Positions 34,269-42,862 of a stretch of 64,000 nucleotides of DNA are shown in pieces. Source of the DNA: CAXXXW01 sp963665555 (GTDB lineage: Bacteria; Pseudomonadota; Alphaproteobacteria; Thalassobaculales; Thalassobaculaceae). Below the pieces are notes generated by a model. The model was not told the DNA's origin. It ran no database searches and worked only from the letters and a program-made list of their open reading frames with translations. The stretch lies in NCBI GenBank assembly GCA_963665555.2, contig OY762308.1, forward strand, positions 496,001-560,000, read 5' to 3'. Each line of letters starts with the position of its first letter. Within the stretch, counting starts at the first letter, position 1. The position numbers were made by a program, and so were the translations under genes.

Positions 34269-35018
34269 TCAGATCACCTTCGCATCGTTGCGGAGCTTGT
34301 CCACCAGTTCGGCGACGCTCTCGACCTTCACGCCGGCCGCGCGCCCCGCCGGCTCGGCGACGCCGAGGACCTCCAGCCGCGGCGCCGGATCGACGCCCAG
34401 ATCCTCCGGCGAGAACTGCCCGATCGGCTTGCGCTTCGCCTTCATGATGTTGGGCAGCGAGGCGTAGCGCGGCTCGTTCAGCCGCAGGTCGGTGGTGACC
34501 ACCGCCGGCAGGGCGAGCGCCACGGTCTCCAGCCCGCCGTCCACCTCGCGCGTCGCCTTGAGCCGGCCGTCCGCGACCTCCAGCCGGGAGACGAAGGTCG
34601 CCTGGCCCCAGCCGAGCAGGGCGGCCAGCATCTGGCCGGTCTGGTTGCAGTCGTCGTCGATCGCCTGCTTGCCGACGATGACCAGCGCCGGCTCCTCCTT
34701 CTCCGCGATCGCCTTCAGCATCTTCGCCACCGCCAGCGGCTCGGTCTCGCCGTCGTGCAGCACATGGACGCCCCGGTCCGCGCCCATGGCGAGCGCGGTG
34801 CGGATCGTCTCCTGGCAGCGCTGCGGGCCGATCGACACGGCGACGATCTCCTCCGCCGTCCCGGCCTCCCGCAGGCGGAGCGCCTCCTCGACGGAGATCT
34901 CGTCGAACGGGTTCATCGACATCTTGACGTTGGCGAGTTCGACCCCCGTCCCGTCGGCCTTCACGCGGGCCTTGACGTTGTAGTCGATCACCCGCTTCAC
35001 GGGCACGAGGACCTTCAT
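34269..35018 (-). CDS. etfB: Electron transfer flavoprotein subunit beta
   Basis: A 249-residue ETF beta subunit with the AMP-binding features KVLVPVKRVIDYN at the N-terminus, MNPFDEISVEEALRLRE near residue 40, and the beta-signature region VAKMLKAIAEKEEPALVIVGKQAIDDD near 105-130. ADLRLNEPRYASLPNIMKAK is also conserved. It holds AMP and forms the recognition surface for dehydrogenases. It is preceded by the adenosyltransferase gene in the common alphaproteobacterial order. Confidence 0.95.
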   Translation of the reverse strand: MKVLVPVKRVIDYNVKARVKADGTGVELANVKMSMNPFDEISVEEALRLREAGTAEEIVAVSIGPQRCQETIRTALAMGADRGVHVLHDGETEPLAVAKMLKAIAEKEEPALVIVGKQAIDDDCNQTGQMLAALLGWGQATFVSRLEVADGRLKATREVDGGLETVALALPAVVTTDLRLNEPRYASLPNIMKAKRKPIGQFSPEDLGVDPAPRLEVLGVAEPAGRAAGVKVESVAELVDKLRNDAKVI

Positions 35019-35094
35019 GGCGGCTCCGGCTCGGCTGCGGCGGAAGAGGCCCCGGCGGGGGCTGGCGGGGATGTAGGCGGGCGCCGCCCCCCTG

Positions 35095-35676
35095 TCAAGC
35101 GCGGTCGCGGTTGGCGCCGGGGACCCAGAGCACGTCGCGCGCGCCGTTGCCGTTGGCCCGCCGCGCCATGACGAACAGGTGGTCCGACAGGCGGTTGGCG
35201 TAGCGGATCGCGGCCGGGCTCACCGGCTCCTCCGCCGCGAGGCGCGCGATCTCGCGCTCGGCCCGGCGGACGGTCGCGCGCGCGAGGTGCAGGTGCGCCG
35301 CCAGCGCCGAGCCGCCCGGCAGCACGAAGGACGACAGCGGCGCCAGTTCGGCGTTCATCGCGTCGATCTCCGCCTCCAGCCGGTCCACCTGGGCCTGGAC
35401 GACGCGCAGCGGCGGATATTTCGGGTTCTCCTTCTCCGGCGTGCACAGGTCCGCGCCGAGGTCGAACAGGTCGTTCTGGATGCGGGCGAGCATGGCGCCG
35501 GCCTCGCCTTCCGCGCCGCCGGCGTGGAGGCGGGCGAGGCCGATGGCGGCGTTCGCCTCGTCCACCGCGCCGTAGGCGGCCGGGCGGGGGTCGTGCTTGG
35601 CCACCCGCGTCCCGTCGCCGAGCGAGGTCAGCCCGGCGTCGCCGCCGCGCGTGTAGATGCGGGTCAGCCTCACCAT
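35095..35676 (-). CDS. Cob(I)yrinic acid a,c-diamide adenosyltransferase (PduO type)
   Basis: A 193-residue homotrimeric enzyme that transfers the adenosyl group of ATP to cob(I)alamin, making coenzyme B12. PduO hallmarks are the ATP-binding N-terminus RIYTRGGDAGLTSLGDG, the AYGAVDEANAAIG motif, FVLPGGSALAAHLHLARATVRRAER and the C-terminal NRLSDHLFVMAR. Adenosylcobalamin is used by methylmalonyl-CoA or ethylmalonyl-CoA mutase, which would fit the CoA-rich catabolism in this window. Start ATG 35676 lies four bases after the twin-helix gene's stop. Confidence 0.93.
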   Translation of the reverse strand: MVRLTRIYTRGGDAGLTSLGDGTRVAKHDPRPAAYGAVDEANAAIGLARLHAGGAEGEAGAMLARIQNDLFDLGADLCTPEKENPKYPPLRVVQAQVDRLEAEIDAMNAELAPLSSFVLPGGSALAAHLHLARATVRRAEREIARLAAEEPVSPAAIRYANRLSDHLFVMARRANGNGARDVLWVPGANRDRA

Positions 35677-35680
35677 CGCG

Positions 35681-35878
35681 CTAGCTCCCGGCGATGGCGA
35701 GCAGGATGACGACCAGCAGCACGGCGATCCCCTGGAACAGCACCCGGTAGCGCATGAACAGGTTGGAGCGCCTCGGCCCGGCGTCGCCGCCGCGCGCCAT
35801 CGTTATCAGCCCGCCCGCCAGCGTGCCCAGCACCAGCAGCAGGGCCACGACGAGAAGAACGGCGACCATTGCGTCCAT
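35681..35878 (-). CDS. Twin-transmembrane-helix small protein (HIG1-like)
   Basis: A 65-residue protein with two hydrophobic helices (about 3-25 and 45-63) joined by a basic loop containing RRSNLFMRYRVLFQG, the conserved signature of HIG1-domain proteins. In alphaproteobacteria these sit next to the PduO-type adenosyltransferase and etfB, exactly as here. Eukaryotic HIG1 proteins associate with respiratory complexes; the bacterial role is not established. The ATG at 35878 is chosen by family length; a further ATG at 35923 would add 15 unconserved residues. Confidence 0.85.
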   Translation of the reverse strand: MDAMVAVLLVVALLLVLGTLAGGLITMARGGDAGPRRSNLFMRYRVLFQGIAVLLVVILLAIAGS

Positions 35879-35985
35879 CCCGGCGATGTACCCAAGCCGC
35901 GCCCGCCGGGCAACCGGATTCATCCGGCTTCCGCGGGCGGGCGGTCCGGGGGTATCCTGTCGCGGCGACGGACGATGGAGCGGTC

Positions 35986-36207
35986 ATGGACAAACGATCC
36001 CGGACGGCCGGCGAGGACCCGGCCCGCGGGCGCGCCGGGACGGCGGAGCGGCCAGCGCCCGGTCCCTCGGCCGCCGGCGCGCCGCCCGCCGGCCGGGCGA
36101 AACCCGGAGCCGGGCTGGTCGCCTTCCTGCGCGCGTCGCCCTTGCGCGCCGATCCCCCCGTTTTCGAACGCGACCGCTCGCCGGGCCGGCCCGTCGATTT
36201 CGAATGA
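35986..36207 (+). CDS. VapB/Phd-like antitoxin with degenerate N-terminus
   Basis: A 73-residue protein. The C-terminal third, LVAFLRASPLRADPPVFER then RSPGRPVDFE, matches the toxin-neutralising tail of small VapB/Phd antitoxins. The N-terminal two thirds are low-complexity Ala/Pro/Gly/Arg with no recognisable DNA-binding fold, so either this antitoxin does not autoregulate or the true N-terminus has been lost. GGAG lies eight bases before the ATG. Its stop overlaps the vapC start by four bases (ATGA at 36204-36207), the standard coupling of toxin-antitoxin pairs. Confidence 0.65.
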   Translation: MDKRSRTAGEDPARGRAGTAERPAPGPSAAGAPPAGRAKPGAGLVAFLRASPLRADPPVFERDRSPGRPVDFE

Positions 36208-36629
36208 CGGGTTTCCTGCTCGACACGAATGTCGTTAGCGAAACCGTCAGGCCCCGGCCCGAACCGCGCGTGCTCGCATGGCTCGAGGGCCGCGCGCCGG
36301 AGGAACTTTACCTGAGCGCGGTCGTGTTCGGGGAACTCGCGCGCGGCGCGAGAGGAAGTCGGGACGCCGGCCGGCGGCAGGCTTACGAACACTGGATCCG
36401 GCGCGACCTCGCGCGCCGGTTCGAGGGGCGCATCCTCCCGTTCGACAAGGACGCCGCCGAAATATGGGGCGAAATCATGGGCGAGGGCGACCGGGCCGGG
36501 CGGCCGCGCCCGGCCATGGACGCGCAGATCGCGGCGATCGCCCGACGCCACGACCTGACGCTCGCCACGCGCAACATTCGGGATTTCGAAGGGATGGGAG
36601 CGCGTCTTTTCGATCCCTGGTCGCGGTGA
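36204..36629 (+). CDS. vapC: PIN-domain toxin of the VapC type
   Basis: A 141-residue PIN nuclease. The first acidic residue is Asp7 in FLLDTNVVSE; a Glu lies in AVVFGELARGARG; DAQIAAIARRHDLTLATRN contains the third acid and the typical TRN ending. The length is normal. VapC toxins cleave specific RNAs, often initiator tRNA or rRNA, and are held inactive by the antitoxin encoded just upstream. No mutation of the active-site acids is obvious, so the toxin may be functional. Confidence 0.88.
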   Translation: MTGFLLDTNVVSETVRPRPEPRVLAWLEGRAPEELYLSAVVFGELARGARGSRDAGRRQAYEHWIRRDLARRFEGRILPFDKDAAEIWGEIMGEGDRAGRPRPAMDAQIAAIARRHDLTLATRNIRDFEGMGARLFDPWSR

Positions 36630-36733
36630 CGCCGCGGCGCGCCGCCGCGCCCGCCGGACAGCAGGCGTTCCGCGACGCTTCGGTCGCACCCGTGGTATCC
36701 GAGCACGAAGGCGGAGGCGAGCCGGTGCAACGC

Positions 36734-36937
36734 CTACCTGAACCGCTCGGTCAGGGTTCCGTCGGGATTGTGCGTCCCCAGCTCGACCAGGTATTCGAGC
36801 GCGGCCTCCCTGGAGACCGTGACTCGCCTGGTGTGGGCTTCCGCCACTTTGGAAAACCACTCCGCGTCCCGGTGGGAGAGGACGCCGGCCCTCTCGATCC
36901 GCGGCCGTTCCTTCCGTTCGGAGTCCTTGCCGTCCAT
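36734..36937 (-). CDS. Small hypothetical protein
   Basis: Sixty-seven residues, charged N-terminus then a predicted helical segment DAEWFSKVAEAHTRRVTVSREAALEYL (shown split: DAEWFSKVAEAH and VTVSREAALEYL) and an ending NPDGTLTERFR. Short alphaproteobacterial proteins with a similar EAA-x-L-V-x-x-G and DGxLxxxYR tail are often found beside toxin-antitoxin or prophage genes; this gene follows the VapBC pair. The ATG at 36937 is preferred over one at 36982 because GGAGGACCGGG directly precedes it. Function unknown. Confidence 0.55.
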   Translation of the reverse strand: MDGKDSERKERPRIERAGVLSHRDAEWFSKVAEAHTRRVTVSREAALEYLVELGTHNPDGTLTERFR

Positions 36938-37068
36938 CCCGGTCCTCCGTCCCCGTCCCGATTCCGTTCCGGACCCTGCCATGGCGCCGCGCCGTCCGCC
37001 AGCCGGTTGACGGCGGGGGGCGGGGGCGCCACGGTCCGGCGCGTTTCCGTCCCGCCGGAGCGCCCCGC

Positions 37069-37926
37069 ATGGGTTTCCTCGACCATATCCGCCGCTGCAA
37101 CGCGCACGACCTTTCGGCGTTCGTCCCGTGGACGATCGGCGGGCGGCGCGCGGGATACCTGCGCCCGGCGCTGGCGCGGCGCCTCGCGGGTTTCCCCGGC
37201 GTCTTCGAGGGCGGCGCGGACGGGATCGCGCTGTCGGACCGGCTGGCCGACCCGCCGGCCCGCACCGCCGCCGTCGCGGAGGTTCTCGCCCGGCTGCGCG
37301 AGGAGGGGCTGGGCGGGCCGCGGCGCGACGAACCCTACGCCGTGGCGGAGCGCGTCGGCGGGCCGGCGCTGATGGAGATCGACCGGGGCGCGGCCGGCCC
37401 CTTCGGGATCGTCGCCACCGGCTTCCACCTGAACGGCGTCGTCGGCGCGGGGCCGGACGCGGCGATGTGGATCGCGCGCCGCGCCCGCGACAAGGCGACC
37501 TTTCCGGGGCTGCTCGACAACATGGTGGCGGGCGGGCAGCCGGCGAACCTGGGCCTCGCGGAGAACCTCCTGAAGGAATGCCGCGAGGAGGCCGACATCC
37601 CGGAGGACCTGGCCGCCCGCGCCCGGCCCGCCGGCCTGGTGAGCTACGCCATGGAGGCGCCGGAGGGGCTGCGCCGCCACGCGATGTATGTGTACGACCT
37701 CGACGTGCCGGCGGATTTCCGGCCCCGGCCGCGCGACGGCGAGGTGGAGGATTTCCGGCTCGCGCCGATCGCCGAGGTGGCCGGGATCGTGCGCGACTCG
37801 CTCGACGCCTTCAAGTTCAACTGCGCGCTGGTGGCGATCGACTTCCTGGTCCGCCGCGGTTACCTCGCGCCGGACAGCCCCGGCTATTTCGAGATCGCCG
37901 CCGGCCTGCGCCGGCCGCTTCCCTGA
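37069..37926 (+). CDS. DUF4743/Nudix hydrolase
   Basis: A 285-residue protein: N-terminal DUF4743 (about residues 1-125; IRRCNAHDLSAFVPWTIGGRRAG) and a C-terminal Nudix domain (about 130-270). The Nudix box is in GGQPANLGLAENLLKECREEADIP (key residues: Gly, then REExADIP Glu pair that binds metal). Relatives include plant NUDT20/24 and the Nudix half of yeast Tnr3, which remove oxidised thiamine diphosphates. A thiamine-repair role is therefore possible. It is convergent with tyrA. Confidence 0.85.
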   Translation: MGFLDHIRRCNAHDLSAFVPWTIGGRRAGYLRPALARRLAGFPGVFEGGADGIALSDRLADPPARTAAVAEVLARLREEGLGGPRRDEPYAVAERVGGPALMEIDRGAAGPFGIVATGFHLNGVVGAGPDAAMWIARRARDKATFPGLLDNMVAGGQPANLGLAENLLKECREEADIPEDLAARARPAGLVSYAMEAPEGLRRHAMYVYDLDVPADFRPRPRDGEVEDFRLAPIAEVAGIVRDSLDAFKFNCALVAIDFLVRRGYLAPDSPGYFEIAAGLRRPLP

Positions 37927-37940
37927 GGCGGGGGCGCGCC

Positions 37941-38870
37941 CTAACGCTTCGGCGGGGCCGGGGGCGCGTCCTGGCGGGCGTCGACGACGCCGCGGCGAAT
38001 GGCGCGGGTGCGCGTGAACAGGTCCTGCAGCGTCTCGCCCTCGCCCCAGCGGATGGCGCGCTGCAGCGCCGTCAGGTCCTCCGAGAAGCGCTGCAGCATC
38101 TCCAGCACCGCCTCGCGGTTGTTGAGGAAAATGTCGCGCCACATCACCGGGTTCGAGCCGGCGATGCGCGTGAAGTCCCGGAACCCGCTGGCGGAGAACC
38201 GGATCACGTCGTTGCGGGTCTGGGTCTCCAGGTCCACCGCCGTGCCGACGATGGTGTAGGCGATCAGGTGCGGCACATGCGAGGTGATCGCCAGCACCTT
38301 GTCGTGGTAGTCGGCGTCCATGGTCTCGACGATGGCGCCGATCCGCGCGTACAGCGATCCCAGCCGCTCCACCGCCGCCGGATCGGTCCCCGCCGGCGGC
38401 GTCAGCAGCCAGTAGCGGCCCTCGAACAGTTCGGCGAAGCCGGAATCCGGCCCCGAATGCTCCGTCCCCGCGACCGGGTGGCCGGGCACGAAATGGATGC
38501 AATCCGGCAGGTTCGGCCCCATGTCGCGGATCGGCGCCCGCTTGACGGAGCCGACGTCGCTCACCACGCAGCCGGGCTCGAGCCAGGGCGCCATGGCGCG
38601 CGAGATGGCGCGGTAGGCGCCGACCGGCGTGCAGACGACGACGCAATCGGCCCCCGCCACCGCGTCGGCCGGCTCGGCGTGGACCGAGTCCGCGAGGCCG
38701 AGCTCCTCCGCCCGCGCCCGCGCGCCGCCGTCGAGGTCGGTGATCGCGAGATGGCCCACCATCCCCGGCTCGCGCCGGATCGCGCGGGCGAGGGAGGAGC
38801 CGATATGGCCGATCCCGATCAGCGCCATCCGCTCGAAGATCGGGCCGTCCCCGGAGTCGCGCGCCGTCAT
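37941..38870 (-). CDS. Prephenate/arogenate dehydrogenase (TyrA family)
   Basis: A 309-residue NAD(P)-dependent enzyme of tyrosine synthesis. The Rossmann motif LIGIGHIGSSLARAI lies near residue 18; CTPVGAY and FVPGHPVAGTEHSGPD carry the substrate-binding His; the helical C-terminal dimerisation domain has HDKVLAITSHVPHLIAY and SGFRDFTRIAGSNPVMWRDI. Whether prephenate or arogenate is used cannot be decided. The ATG overlaps the hisC stop by four bases. With hisC and the chorismate mutase it forms a short aromatic amino acid operon. Confidence 0.9.
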   Translation of the reverse strand: MTARDSGDGPIFERMALIGIGHIGSSLARAIRREPGMVGHLAITDLDGGARARAEELGLADSVHAEPADAVAGADCVVVCTPVGAYRAISRAMAPWLEPGCVVSDVGSVKRAPIRDMGPNLPDCIHFVPGHPVAGTEHSGPDSGFAELFEGRYWLLTPPAGTDPAAVERLGSLYARIGAIVETMDADYHDKVLAITSHVPHLIAYTIVGTAVDLETQTRNDVIRFSASGFRDFTRIAGSNPVMWRDIFLNNREAVLEMLQRFSEDLTALQRAIRWGEGETLQDLFTRTRAIRRGVVDARQDAPPAPPKR

Positions 38871-39970
38871 GGCCGCCCGCCCCCGGCCGCCAGGAAGGCC
38901 GCGACCGTATCGACGACGATTTGCATCTCCTCCCCCGTCCCGATCGACATCCGCAGGAAGTCCGGCGCGCCGTAGCCGGCCATGCCGCGGGTCAGGACGC
39001 CGTGCCCGGCGAGGAAGGCGCCCGCCTCCCGCGCCGTCCGCCCCGGCGCGTCGGGGAAGCGGACCATCAGGAAGTTGGCGACGCTGGGCAGCACCTCCAG
39101 GCCCAGCGCCTCCAGCCGCGCGGCCGTCCAGGGCCGCCATTCGGCGTTGTGCGCCACCGACCGCTCGACGAAACCCGTGTCGCCGACGGCCGCGACGGCC
39201 GCCGCGACGGCGCCGCGGTTGGCCCCGAAGGGCTGTTTCACCTTGTGCAGCGCCTCCGCCACGTCGGGCGGCGCGTAGGCCCATCCCAGCCGCAGCCCGG
39301 CCAGCGCGTAGAGCTTCGAGAAGGTGCGGAGCATGACGACATTCTCCGACGCCTCCACCAGTTCGGCCCCGCTCGAATAATCGTTGCGCGACACATACTC
39401 GGCATAGGCCGAGTCCACGACCAGCAGCGCGCGCTCCGGCAGGCCGCGGTGCAGCCGCGCCACCTCCGCCCGGCCGAGATAGGAGCCGGTCGGGTTGTTC
39501 GGGTTGGCCAGGAAGACGATGCGCGTGCGGTCCGTAACCCGCTCCAGGATGGCGTCCACGTCCGCGCGATAGCCGCGGTCCGGCGCCGAAACCGGCGTTC
39601 CGCCCGCCACCAGCGTCGATTGCGGGTACATGATAAAGCCGTACTGCGTGTGGATCGCCTCGTCGCCCGGTTCGAGATAGGCGAGGCAGAGGGCGAGGAT
39701 CAGCTCGTCCGACCCGCAGCCGAAAACCATCCTTTCGGGGTCGAGGCCGTAGCGCGCCCCCAGCGCCTCGGCCAGCGCCGCCGGGTCCTCCTCGGGGTAG
39801 TGGTGCAGCCGGCCGGCGGCGCCGGCGAGCGCCCGGATCGCCAGCGGGCTCGGGCCGAGCGCGCCCTCGTTGGCCGACAGCCGGACGAGCCGGCCCGTGG
39901 GGGCCGCGCTCAGGTTCGGCCGGTAGCGCGCCATCGCCGCGACGGCGGGGCGGGGAGCGGGTGCGGGCAT
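38867..39970 (-). CDS. hisC: Histidinol-phosphate aminotransferase
   Basis: A 367-residue class I/II PLP aminotransferase. The family features are RLSANEGALGPSP at the N-terminus, FGCGSDELI, FLANPNNPTGSY (Asn binding PLP O3'), DSAYAEY and the Schiff-base Lys in TFSKLYALAGLRLGW. It transaminates imidazole-acetol phosphate, and relatives also act on prephenate or phenylpyruvate. Its position between chorismate mutase and tyrA suggests an aromatic role in addition to or instead of histidine synthesis. No other his gene is present. Confidence 0.9.
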   Translation of the reverse strand: MPAPAPRPAVAAMARYRPNLSAAPTGRLVRLSANEGALGPSPLAIRALAGAAGRLHHYPEEDPAALAEALGARYGLDPERMVFGCGSDELILALCLAYLEPGDEAIHTQYGFIMYPQSTLVAGGTPVSAPDRGYRADVDAILERVTDRTRIVFLANPNNPTGSYLGRAEVARLHRGLPERALLVVDSAYAEYVSRNDYSSGAELVEASENVVMLRTFSKLYALAGLRLGWAYAPPDVAEALHKVKQPFGANRGAVAAAVAAVGDTGFVERSVAHNAEWRPWTAARLEALGLEVLPSVANFLMVRFPDAPGRTAREAGAFLAGHGVLTRGMAGYGAPDFLRMSIGTGEEMQIVVDTVAAFLAAGGGRP

Positions 39971-40009
39971 GGTCCGGTCTCCGGTGCGGTCTGGTCTCGG
40001 CCGGGCGGG

Positions 40010-40750
40010 TCAGACCCGGATCGGGACGGCGCAGGCGCCGAGCCGTCGCCAGGTTCCGGCCGCGGCTTCGGCGGGGGGGCGGTCCAGGAAGCCGTCCACC
40101 TCCACCGAATGCCGGACCGGCCCGTCCTCCCATGTGTCGAGCAGGCGCGCGCCCGCCGGCGGGGCCGGCGCGTCCACGGCGAAAATCGTGCGGTCGCGGC
40201 CCGACGGCTCCGGCTCCTGGCGGGCGACGACAAGGGCTTCCGCCGCGTCCGGCCCGGTCTCCACGAAGGGCAGGCGCGCGACGACATTGAGGTTTTCCCG
40301 CTCCAGCAGCAGGGGCCACCAGCGGTCCGCCGCGCCGGCCGCGATTCCCGGCAGGATGGCGATCGCCGCCTCTCCCCCGGAGACGGCGTCCAGCGCGGCG
40401 GCGGCGCCGCCGGCGAAGGCGAGCGCGGCGGCGCCGCCGCAATAGTCGCGGGCGAGATCGCGGACCGCCGGACGGGGCGCCCAGACGGCGGCGCCGAACC
40501 CGAACTGCTGGCTGACGTTCGCGCTCATGATCTCGCACCAGATGCGGGCGATCGTCGCCGCGCCGAGGGACGGCCGGTTGCGGGCGAGCAGGCGGCGCAA
40601 CACCTCCACCTGGCGGCCGGGCCGCAGCGCCGGCGCGCCCGCCTTGGCCGTCGCGACCTCGCGCCCGATCTCGATCCGGCGGATCAGCAGGTCGTGCAGC
40701 CGCGCGTCGATCCCGTCGATTTCGGCTCTCAACTCGTCCAGACTCGCCAC
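40010..40750 (-). CDS. Chorismate mutase with C-terminal extension domain
   Basis: A 246-residue protein. Residues about 1-85 are an AroQ-type chorismate mutase (LDELRAEIDGIDARLHDLL, then VATAKAG and RQVEVLRRLLARN). The remaining region resembles the ligand-binding part of a type II periplasmic fold or degenerate prephenate dehydratase (GGEAAIAILPG, DRWWPLLLE). Alphaproteobacterial chorismate mutases upstream of hisC and tyrA usually have this shape. It converts chorismate to prephenate, feeding the next two genes. GTG at 40750 is used; GGGGG lies upstream. Confidence 0.85.
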   Translation of the reverse strand: MASLDELRAEIDGIDARLHDLLIRRIEIGREVATAKAGAPALRPGRQVEVLRRLLARNRPSLGAATIARIWCEIMSANVSQQFGFGAAVWAPRPAVRDLARDYCGGAAALAFAGGAAAALDAVSGGEAAIAILPGIAAGAADRWWPLLLERENLNVVARLPFVETGPDAAEALVVARQEPEPSGRDRTIFAVDAPAPPAGARLLDTWEDGPVRHSVEVDGFLDRPPAEAAAGTWRRLGACAVPIRV

Positions 40751-40814
40751 GGCGACCCCCGAAGCCGGCCCGGCCCCGGTCGCGCGTCGGCTCCGGCGGG
40801 CAAGGCGCACAGGA

Positions 40815-41594
40815 TTAGTCCCGCGCCCCCGCGAATGCAAGCGGACCGCGCGCCGCGCCGCTGGCCTCGCGGGCGGCGGCGGAGCCGGCGCGGACCGGGC
40901 GCAGGACGGCCGGCGCGCGCGCGGCCATCGGGCCGGGCGTGGCGTAGATCTGCTTTCGCGCCTCGACGAGGACGACGCCGCCCAGATGGTCGAACCAGCG
41001 GTCGCCGATGTCCTCGATCCCCTGGGCGGACCGCAGCACCACGCGCCAGGAAAAAGGCGGGGCGTGCAGCGCGCGCGCCGTCCGCTCCGGGACGAACATG
41101 TTGGCGTCGAGCAGGCGCGCCAGCTGTCCCGGCGTGTAGGGATGGCCGTGGCCGAAGGGCGTGCGCTCGAACCGCGCCCACGGGCCGCGCCGGTTCGGCG
41201 CCACCGCCAGCAGCCGGCCCTCGCCGGACAGCACCCGCCAGGTCTCGCGCAGCATCCGGCGCACATGCTCGCTGCATTCGAGGCCGTGGACGATCAGCGC
41301 GCGGTCGATCGACATGTCCGGGAAGGGAAGCTCCCCGTCGTGGACCAGCGCGACCAGGCAGCGCCCGTCCTCCGGCCAGCGCGTCGCGCCCTGCTGGGCC
41401 GGCATCGGCGCCAGCACGCGCGCGGCCTCGCCCAGGAAGGGGCGCAGGTAGGGCGTGGCGTAGCCGAGGCCCATCACCGTCATGCCCGAAACGTCGGGCC
41501 AGAAGGCGCGCAGCTTGCGCCGGATCGCCCGCCGCGCCATCCGGCCGAGGTCGGACCCGTAGAACGCCCGGAGGTCGCCCGCGTCGTTGTACAT
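40815..41594 (-). CDS. Class I SAM-dependent methyltransferase
   Basis: A 259-residue methyltransferase_11-like protein. The SAM-binding strand-loop VSGMTVMGLGYATPYLRPF replaces the canonical GxGxG with GLGYA; acidic and motif IV regions are DGELPFPDMSIDRALIVHGLE, and VLSGEGRLLAVAPNRRGPWAR ends the Rossmann core. The substrate is unknown. In many alphaproteobacteria this gene lies divergent from gloB, with an unknown role in thiol or envelope metabolism; here an enolase-superfamily gene stands between. Confidence 0.82.
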   Translation of the reverse strand: MYNDAGDLRAFYGSDLGRMARRAIRRKLRAFWPDVSGMTVMGLGYATPYLRPFLGEAARVLAPMPAQQGATRWPEDGRCLVALVHDGELPFPDMSIDRALIVHGLECSEHVRRMLRETWRVLSGEGRLLAVAPNRRGPWARFERTPFGHGHPYTPGQLARLLDANMFVPERTARALHAPPFSWRVVLRSAQGIEDIGDRWFDHLGGVVLVEARKQIYATPGPMAARAPAVLRPVRAGSAAAREASGAARGPLAFAGARD

Positions 41595-41642
41595 CGCGCC
41601 GCGCCCGCCGGTCCGCCGCCGCCGCCCGGCCCGCGCCGCCCG

Positions 41643-42740
41643 TCAGCCCGCCCGGTAGCGCGCCACGACCTCCGGGTCCGGGTCCACGCCGAGGCCCGGC
41701 CCCGAAGGCGCGCCGAACGCGCCGTCCTCCGGATCGCACGCGCCGGGATGGAGTTCGGCCTCGGGCTGGATGAAGATGCGCTCCACCATGCCGGGGTCGG
41801 GCAGGGCCTGCGCCAGGTGCAGCGTCGCCAGGAAGCCGGGGCCGAAATAGGGCGAGTGCGGCATGATCTGGACCCCGGCGGCCCGGCACAGCGCGGCGAT
41901 GTCGCGGAACTCCGTGATCCCGCCGACCTTGGCGACGCTCGGCTGCGCGTAATCGACCGCGCCCGCCGCCAGCATCTGGCGGAACTCGAAGGCGGTGCAG
42001 GCGTTCTCCCCCGCCGCGATGGGCACGCCGGTCTCGGCCCGCAGCCGGGCCAGCGCCGGGAAGTCCTCCGGCGGGTTTATCGGCTCCTCCAGCCAGTGGA
42101 GGTTGTGGGGTGCGAAGGCGCGGGCCATCTCGCGCGCCTTCTCCGGCGTCCACGGGCAGTTGACGTCGACCATCAGCGGCGTGTCCGGCCCGGCCGCCGC
42201 GCGCGCGGCCGCGACCTCGGCGACGCCGATCTCGTGCAGCTTGATCCGCTCGTAGCCGAGTTCGAGCGACTTCTCGACCCGGTCGGCGACCAGTTTCGGG
42301 TTCTCGTAGCGGAACAGGCTGGAATAGGCCGGCACGCGCGCGCCGCCGGCGGCGCCGAACAGCCGGTAAAGCGGCAGGCCCGCCGCCTTGCCCGCGATGT
42401 CCCACAGCGCGATGTCGAGGCCCGAAATGGCGAACATCGTCACGCCGTAGCGGCCGAACAGGTGCAGCGCCTGCTGCAGGTCGCGGTTGATGCGGGCGAT
42501 GTCGCGCGCGTCGCGGCCGACGACGCGGGGCGCGACCATGCGGTTCACCGCCTCCGCCACCGGCCGGCGGCACTGGAACGCGAAGGCGTCGCCCCAGCCG
42601 ACGATGCCCGCGTCCGTCTCGACCCGGACCAGGCAGAAATCCAGCTTGCCCCAGTTCAGGAACCCGACATCGCCCTCCAGGGAGACGCCCCGGTCGAACG
42701 GCATTTCGAGTTCGATCGCCTCGACGGCGGTGATTTCCAT
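41643..42740 (-). CDS. Mandelate racemase/muconate lactonizing enzyme family protein
   Basis: A 365-residue enolase-superfamily enzyme. The N-terminal capping domain runs to about 125 (VGWGDAFAFQCRRPV). The barrel has RIKLHEIGVAE (candidate Lys base), metal ligands in PLMVDVNCPWT (Asp), HWLEEPINPP (Glu) and IAAGENACT (Glu), and the C-terminal QPSVAKVGGITEFRDIA. It may dehydrate or racemise an acid sugar; the specific substrate is undetermined. GAGGAGGG precedes the ATG. Divergent from gloB with about 120 bases between them. Confidence 0.88.
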   Translation of the reverse strand: MEITAVEAIELEMPFDRGVSLEGDVGFLNWGKLDFCLVRVETDAGIVGWGDAFAFQCRRPVAEAVNRMVAPRVVGRDARDIARINRDLQQALHLFGRYGVTMFAISGLDIALWDIAGKAAGLPLYRLFGAAGGARVPAYSSLFRYENPKLVADRVEKSLELGYERIKLHEIGVAEVAAARAAAGPDTPLMVDVNCPWTPEKAREMARAFAPHNLHWLEEPINPPEDFPALARLRAETGVPIAAGENACTAFEFRQMLAAGAVDYAQPSVAKVGGITEFRDIAALCRAAGVQIMPHSPYFGPGFLATLHLAQALPDPGMVERIFIQPEAELHPGACDPEDGAFGAPSGPGLGVDPDPEVVARYRAG

Positions 42741-42862
42741 GGCTTTCCCTCCTCGCGGCCGCCGCGCGATCGTAGACCGGCCTTGGCCCGGGGGAAAGGT
42801 CGATGCTAGGTTCGGTCGCGCCCGCGCCGCCGGCGGGCCGCGCAACCCCAGGGAGACGCCCG

